Of a stretch of DNA of 64,000 bases, positions 57,531 through 64,000 are shown in pieces (positions within the stretch are counted from its first letter, which is position 1; every line of letters starts with the position of its first letter). The notes under the pieces are model-generated. The model made no database searches. It saw only the letters and a program-made list of their open reading frames with translations, and was not told where the DNA came from. Position numbers and translations under genes: made by a program. Origin of the DNA: Vitellaria paradoxa. Taxonomy: Eukaryota > Streptophyta > Magnoliopsida > Ericales > Sapotaceae. The DNA lies in contig CM034233.1 in assembly GCA_019916065.1 (NCBI GenBank), positions 3,971,501-4,035,500 of the forward strand, written 5' to 3'.

Positions 57531-60500
57531 GGAATCCTCGTATTGTTTTGCATCTCATCTTGTTTAACCTTTGAGATTTTACATTGTAGGTTGTGGATGT
57601 TGATAACATACGACAGAGAGTTACAGTGAAACTAATCCCACGCATAGACTTACAAGCCATCGTAAATAAATTGGTATGTATATATTCAGAGTATGCAAGG
57701 AGATATTTTCTATGAAAAGGTTGAATGGTGGGCATTAACCATAGTATTTGTGTTAAGTCAATAAATAAATGTACTTGTGTCAAGGAATTGTTTCTTTTTT
57801 TATTGAATTAATGGTTCCATTCAACTAGACCGATAAAAATGCTTAGTGATCAATATATCAGATCACTATGATACTGACAAGGAATAATAAGGTTGCAAGT
57901 ACCTGTTCTGACAATGCTAATTGTGTCTATTTCAGGAAGGTAGGGAAGTTCCTAAGAAGAAGGCATTTGTTCCTCCTCAGCGTTTTATGAATGCAGACGA
58001 AGCTAGGTACACTTTATTTTATCATCTCTGCTTGCAACCTAGTTGGTACTAGATATTTGGGGTCCGTAACTTTGTTGATGCATTGTTTTATGTTTTATCT
58101 TTAGAGAAATGCATATAGAGTGGAGCGTAGACGAGACCCGATGACTGGTGACTACTTTGAAAACATAAATGGCATGATGTTCAAGGATGGTTTCTTGTAT
58201 AAAACCATGTCCATGAAATCAATCAGCACCCAGAACATACAACCAACTTTTGATGAACTAGAGAAATTTCAGCAACCTGATGAAAATGGAGATGGAGCTA
58301 TGGCTGGTTTGTCAACTTTATTTGCAAACAGAAAGAAAGGACATTTTATGAAGGGTGATCAAGTTATTATTGTCAAGGGAGATCTAAAAAATTTGAAGGG
58401 CTGGGTTGAGAAAGTTGAGGAAGACAATGTCCATATTAGACCAAATGCAGAGGAACTTCCGGTAAAACATTAGTAGAATTTGTCTTCCTATTTTCAAATG
58501 TTGATGTCGGGCTATTGTTTATGAATCTCTTGAATCGTATTAGCCAATTTGGATATTTCCCATTTGCAGAAAACTCTTGCTGTAAATGAAAAGGAGATTT
58601 GCAAGTACTTTGAACCAGGGAATCAAGTGAAGGTTGTTTCAGGTGCATCAGGTGGTGCAAGTGGTATGGTTATCAAGATTGAGGGGCATGTAGTAATCTT
58701 ATTATCTGATACGACTAAGGAACATGTAAACTACTATTCTTTGAACTTTTAAATATAGCTGTTGTTCTTTGACTTCGAAAGATATTTTATTTTAATTATT
58801 TTGTTAAACTTAAATTGTTAGCCACCATTTTAGTTTAAAAAAAAAAAAAGAACTTTCAAGTTGATAGACTGAGCTAAAACTTTATTATTTAGATTAACTT
58901 ATTCTCTCAATGTACCCCCTCCCTTGTGGCGAGATTGACTTTTTTTGGATGAGGCACACATGTGGAACTATTGGCTATTAGTTTGATGTTGATGTTTGAA
59001 CTCAGGATTTGCACTCTGCTATCATGTTAAATTGTTAGCCACGACCCTTCCTAGAAGCTTAATTCGTTAGAGAGAACGGCAACTTTATTATTTATATTGA
59101 CTCATTGTCTCTCAACACTTTTAGCAATCAATGATGCTAATGTGTGCTGTTTTCAGACACGTGTCTTTGCTGACAATGTTGTGGAGAGCTCTGAGGTAAC
59201 TTCTGGTGTTACCAAAATTGGGGACTACGAGCTTCACGATCTTGTAATGTTTGAGTAAGCTCCTTGCCTACATATTGTATTCTTTCTATTACTTAAAATA
59301 TTATTTTGATTTTTTATTGACATGCAGCAATATGAGTTTTGGGGTAATTATATGCTTAGAAAGCGAGGGTTTTCAGGTGAAATAATTTTCTTCAATAGCT
59401 CAAAGAAGTTCATGTATGATTTGTGTCTCATGTTCTCAACAACTTGTAAGTGACTTATTTTACAGGTTCTTAAGGGAGTTCCAGAGAGACCAGAGGTTGC
59501 ATTAGTCAGATGAAGAGAGATTAAATGCAAGCTTGAGAGGAAAACTTATGCACAAGATTGGTGCAAGAATACAATATCACTGAAAGATGTTGTTAGGATT
59601 CTTGAAGGTCCATGCAAAGTGAGACACCACAAGCTTTATTCTCACTTTTTGGTTGCATTGATTATTTGACAATACAAGTTACCACCACCTGTGTCATAAT
59701 CAGGGAAAACAAGGTCCTGTTGAACATATTTTCAGAGGAACTCTGTTTCTTTACGACCGTCATCACCTTGAGCATGCGGGGTTCATTTGTGCTAAATCTC
59801 AGGCTTGCGTGGTGGTTGGTGGATCACGTGCCAATGGCAACAGAAATGTATTTATTTTATTTTACTTTTATGCAGACAAAACTACCTGTTACTGTTAGGT
59901 TTTGCAATTTGTTTCCCCAATTCTTTTCTCCATTATGATAGAGATTGCTCTTATATTTCTTCCATAGGCTGATTCATTGGCTTCAAGATTTGCTCACCCA
60001 AGAACTCCGCATCCTGTTGCTCAATCTCCAGGGAGATTGCCCAAAGGCCCTCCATTGAACTGCATGCTAAATCATGCCGAGTGCTGTCTTTGATAATTTT
60101 TTTTTTTCTTTCCTTCTCCCTTTTTTCTTAATTAATTCACTGTTGACTTCATAGGTTTTTTATTATAATTTATTTCTAGAAAAAATCACTATTGCCTTTT
60201 TACCCTGTTATAGCTGGAGGAAGGCATAGAGGTGGCAGTAGGGGACATGACTCTTTGATTGGTACTACCATTAAAGTTCTTCAGGGTCCTTTCAAAGGTT
60301 ATCAAGGGCGTGTTGTTGATGTCAAGGGTTCATTAGTCGGGGTGGAGTTAGAGTCCCATATGAAAGTTGTTACAGGCAAGTCTGCATTAGTTTGAGGAAC
60401 TTGTTTCTTCGATTATTTTGTTTTGCATGGGCTCTGAACCTGTTGTCTTGGGCAGTTGAACGTCATCATATTTCTGATAATGTGGTCATCTCAACTCCAT

Positions 60501-60852
60501 ATCGGTAATTATAATCGTCCTCCTTTCTGTTTTAAGTAGCTTTAATTTTGGCTTTCTAACTTTCTTTTTACTTTTCTAATAACCAGTGACATGCCTAGAT
60601 ATGGTGTGAGAAGTGAGACTCCCATGCATCCTTCACGAACTCCATTACGTCAGTATATGACTCCTATGAGAGATCTTGGAGGTCTGTTTCAGATATAGTT
60701 GCTGTATAATTATGTTTTTTATAGTTGGGTTTCACTTATTAATTGATTTATCTCTCTTTCCTCTTTGCAACAGCAACACCCATTCATGATGGCATGAGGT
60801 CACCTATGTGTGACAGAGCATGGAATCCATACACACCAATGAGTCCGCCAAG

Positions 60853-62023
60853 GTTGCTGAATTTTGCGTTTACTTGTGTGGTATTTTTTTACTTAATTTA
60901 GACTCTAACCTGTGTAAGGTTTGCATCAGTGTTTTAAAAACCGGTCCGCTTAACCAACTGAAAGCCGTTTTAAGTTGAAAAACCACCCTACTTTAAAAGA
61001 ACCAACGAACCTGTGCTTGAACCGGAAATTTGTGTGATCCGTCTATGATTCTAGGGGACCGGCAAATTTGAACATCAACAATATTCAAGTGTTTCCTTCT
61101 CTATCCTAATTGAATCCTCCCTGTTTTCCATCTGGTGCTGCCTCTTCTCTGGTAGCCTTTGGGTGCGATCAAGGGTTAAGTCCATCTGTATTTTTCTATC
61201 ACTTTCTCAATTAGCTCTTTACGATGGTAAGGATCACAAAACTCTTTCAATCAACTCATCAATCAGTAGTGTAAGTCTAAGTAGTTTTCTCTTATTAGTT
61301 GATATATTGTTCTCCTTGCAATTTACAAGACACATCATGAAACAATCTGACTTTATCTCTCTCATATTTGTCTATATGTATAACTGTATTTTTAACATTT
61401 TAATATGGGTCTCAATTTACATCCTAACTACTATATTTAATTTATGGTAGTCAATTTGGTAACATAATGCACATGTTTCTCAACTAGTATAATATAGGAA
61501 AGAGTATCGTTACACATTTAGAAAAATCTACTAGAAAAAAGTAACAAATTAAGCACTTGTGGGCTATCACTTAGAGAGAGAGAGAGAAAAAAAGCCCACA
61601 AAAGTCTATTTCAATTAAAATTCATAAAAGTCTCTTTTGTTTGACAAAATTACAAAAAAAAAAAAAAAAAAACCCAAATTTTAAAATCAGTTAAGTTGCC
61701 TATAAATTTGAGATTTTACCCATTTACGCCCATTAAGATTTTTGATGGGTTTCAACGAGTTTTCTCACTATAATATCGTAAAATATTAAGATTTAAATAT
61801 TTATATTGAGATTTTTAACAACCTTGTTTAGTAATAATTTTCAATATATTATAATGTCATGGTTCAATATAGGTTGATCCGGTAGTTGAACCACTAACTC
61901 TTAATGAGATTTGATTTTTCTGAAATGCTTTATCTTTGTTTTTTTCTTTTATTTATTGTTATTATTTTTTTTTTTAAATAATTTTTGTACTTTTGATCAC
62001 TTCTTGGAATGACTTTAAACCAG
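60853..62023. repeat. Long SPT5 intron carrying a decayed repeat
   Basis: This 1.17-kb intron is much longer than its neighbours. Near 60930-60980 it has TTTTAAAAACCGGTCCGC, and near 61865-61895 GGTTGATCCGGTAGTTGAACC, words typical of a dispersed plant repeat in inverted relation. A GA run lies at 61575-61588 and an A run at 61654-61672. No coding sequence. Confidence 0.4.
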
Positions 62024-63019
62024 GGACAATTGGGAAGATGTAAACCCTGCTTCTTGGGGGACAAGTCCTGGTTTTCAGGCCAGCAATCTTCGCCCAATTA
62101 GATACCAATATCCAAACAAGTGTTTTTTTTTGTTTTTTCAATTTTACGTTTCAGTATATTGTGTTATCTTTCTCAGCCCGGAAGTACTCCTTCAAGGATG
62201 GATGAAGCATTCACTCTTGGTTCAGGCTGGGCAAACACTCCCGATGGCAATTACAGAAAAGCTGGAGCACCTAGGGATGCCATACATACCGGTGGTAACC
62301 AAATGAACAGTTCCATCTTAATTCTTAAATAACTTTTGAGCGCTTTTAAATTACTTGACTTCTTCTTGTAACTTGTCCATTCCCGTGTCTGCACAGCAAA
62401 TGTTCCAAGCCCTTACTTGCCATCTACTCCTGGTGGACAGCCAATGACACCAATTTCAGCTTCATATCTTCCTGGAACTCCTGGAGGGTAACCAATGACA
62501 CCCGGAAGTGGTGGTTTGGATATTATGTCTCCTGTAGTTGGTCTGTCTTCCCTTCTAGTCATGTGCATTGATTTGATAGACGTATTAATTTTGGTTAGTT
62601 ATGACAATTAAATTTGATTACATCTTGTTAGAAGTAATGTGATATTTACTTTGTCGGTGTGTAGTATAATCGACTGTATCAGTGGGATGTAGTAGCTCTT
62701 AACATAAAAAAAACAACTATCATTTGTTGATAATGCTTGAGTTGGCGTGCTTATAATTGTGTCCTAGATAAATAAACTTCGTATGTACAAGAAGAATTAT
62801 TATTGTAGGAGTAAAATATATATATATATTACCAAATGCAGGAGAGAGAAAACATAGAGGGAGTGAATGTTCCTGAGGAAAGTAGTAAAGAGGAGCATAT
62901 GCTATTTCTTTGGATTAGATATTGCAAACATTACGGAAATAAATTGGAGATTGGGAGTGAAATTTCTTGAGGAAAGTATCGCATGATTTTGCTTCCACGG
63001 ACATCTAAATTTTTATTAA

Positions 63020-63429
63020 GGCTTCATTTGGCGCCCAAAAACAGCTTAACTCTTTTCTTAGTCTTTTTTCATCTTATATGCCTTTTTTTCACCAAAAATT
63101 ATTTTTTTAAGTTATACCTTTTAGGCGTGTTAATCACATTTGTTATAAAAAAAAAAAAAAATTAACATTCGTTTGGATAAAAGTTAAAAGAAAAAATTAG
63201 CTTTTTTGTTACTTTTTATTTATTTGTTTTTTAAACAAATAGATTGTACCCAAATAATGTAAATTTTTATTTATTTATTTATTTTTTCTGAATACAATTA
63301 ACATACCTAAAAATTATAGCTTCTTAAAAGAAAATCAAATTTTGGTGAAAAGAAAGCCATATAAGACGAAAAAAAAAGCAATCAAAAAAAAAAAATTAAA
63401 AATTAGCTTTTCTGTACCCAAACTAAGCC
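63020..63429. mobile_element. MITE, about 410 bp, first of an abutting pair
   Basis: GGCTTCATTTGGCGCCC at the left and GTACCCAAACTAAGCC at the right, followed inward by AGCTTAA / AATTAGCTT. TAA at 63017-63019 and 63430-63432. Confidence 0.65.
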
Positions 63430-63432
63430 TAA

Positions 63433-63720
63433 GGGTGTGTTAGGACTTAGGAGTGAGCATTTGGAGAGGGAAATGAAAATGGAAGAGAAAATAAGAAGAA
63501 AAGTAAAACTTTGAATGCATATTGCTTGTAGAGTGGATTAGAAATTTTAAGAAAATAAAAGGTGTGCATCAACAAACTAATTTTCCAATGTAATTATTTT
63601 TAATTTGTCAAATTCCATGCCTTTTCCATTTCATTTTCCACCACAAACTAAACAAGATGAGTAATTTTGAATACCCATTTTTTTACATTTCTTTGACCAA
63701 TTATTGATCTAAACATAGCC
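63433..63720. mobile_element. MITE, about 288 bp, second of an abutting pair
   Basis: GGGTGTGTTAGGACTTAGG at the left and GATCTAAACATAGCC at the right, with TAA at 63430-63432 (shared) and 63721-63723. The ends are more diverged than those of the first element. Confidence 0.5.
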
Positions 63721-64000
63721 TAAACATTACCTAATATGCTGGTTTCTTAGTTCAAAACCTTGGTAATAGTTTTTGAATAAAATTCTTTACCTGAGTTCAC
63801 TTAGGTTGCATTGTTTCTTACTTGCTTTCCAACTTTCAGGAACTGTAGAGGATAATGTTTTATAAATTAATAATGCAAGTAGATTCATTCCCAAGTTATA
63901 TAAATGTGTAGTTTTGTAAAATTTTTTAAATTAATAAGTTATTTATTAGGAACCTATATAAATTTTGAATTAATAAATCATCGTAAAATAATTAAATTGG

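Larger units (their letters stand above)
55776..62540 (+). pseudogene. SPT5 transcription elongation factor (DSIF subunit), degenerate intron-containing copy, 3' part outside the window
   Basis: Exons readable: 55776-56100, 56714-56946, 57035-57181, 57301-57462, 57590-57673, 57936-58006, 58105-58461, 58570-58725, 59157-59254, 59328-59376, 59466-59618, 59704-59847, 59968-60085, 60214-60375, 60456-60504, 60587-60681, 60774-60852, 62024 to about 62110, 62177-62291 and 62397-62540. Domain order fits SPT5: acidic N-terminus, then PREDDQEDF..QQALLPSVRDPKLW, NGN domain (GREREAVVCLIQKYL), KOW domains (MKIGTYKGDLAKV, GPFKGYQGRVVDVKG) and a C-terminal TP-rich repeat (SETPMHPSRTPL, WNPYTPMSPP, PGTPGG). 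SPT5 binds SPT4 and clamps RNA polymerase II. Defects: in-frame stops at 56758-56760 (TGA), 59511-59513 (TGA) and 62489-62491 (TAA), and a one-base deletion near 58117. The exon 62024-62110 does not join 62177 in phase. The last KOW exons are not seen by 64000. Confidence 0.85.
62541..64000. other. Downstream of SPT5 exons: intron or intergenic, two MITEs
   Basis: No further SPT5 exon is recognised. About 62840-63000 is a patch less AT-rich than the rest (GGAGAGAGAAAACATAGAGG) with a repeated TTCCTGAGGAAAGTA / TTCTTGAGGAAAGTA word at about 62869 and 62967. Two abutting MITEs follow, then AT-rich DNA to the window end. Confidence 0.45.

Overview
This is a stretch of plant nuclear DNA, most likely from a eudicot. 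The signs are AT-rich intergenic sequence, GT-AG introns, CT/GA microsatellites in 5' UTRs, plant gene families (L-type lectin receptor kinase, U-box E3 ligase, SWEET sugar transporter, SPT5) and plant transposons. I cannot name the species. A run of exactly 100 N (39916-40015) marks a scaffold gap. Every call comes from reading the sequence; no database search was run.

Layout. 1-11100 is transposon-rich: a hAT-type MITE, a tRNA-derived SINE at the junction of a tandem duplication, a Mutator-like element with 9-bp target duplications nested in a second terminal-inverted-repeat element that carries a gene-like fragment, and a Helitron abutting its right end. 11123-21743 is one large Mutator-like element (MULE) with a MuDR-type transposase on the + strand and a ULP1/C48-type protease gene on the - strand. 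It is filled with a short motif, ACAGTACC/GGTACTGT. 23919-25988 (-) is a lectin receptor kinase with a local frame disturbance. 30770-31996 (-) is an intact U-box E3 ligase. 35783-36730 holds a CACTA-like end and a 245-bp tandem duplication. 44503-48234 (+) is a six-exon SWEET gene with several one-base deletions and a transposon in intron 3. 48527-49255 is a second Helitron of the same family as the first. 50626 to about 52260 is LTR-retrotransposon-like. 55776-62540 (+) is a long intron-containing SPT5 copy with three in-frame stop codons and a one-base deletion. The remainder is AT-rich intergenic DNA strewn with Tourist-like MITEs (TIR near GGGTGCGTTTGG, 3-bp TAA/TTA duplications) and SINE relics.

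The most interesting system is the MULE. Transposase plus ULP-like protease is known from plant MULEs such as the Kaonashi family. The pervasive 8-base motif, in introns, spacers and low-complexity parts of exons, resembles the situation in Arabidopsis VANDAL elements, where an element-encoded VANC protein recognises short repeated motifs and removes silencing. No VANC-like protein is recognised here, so the motif reader is unknown. The separate host genes do not form a pathway. Several conserved genes carry one-base indels in short homopolymer runs, which may be assembly error rather than real decay; the SPT5 stop codons are harder to explain that way.
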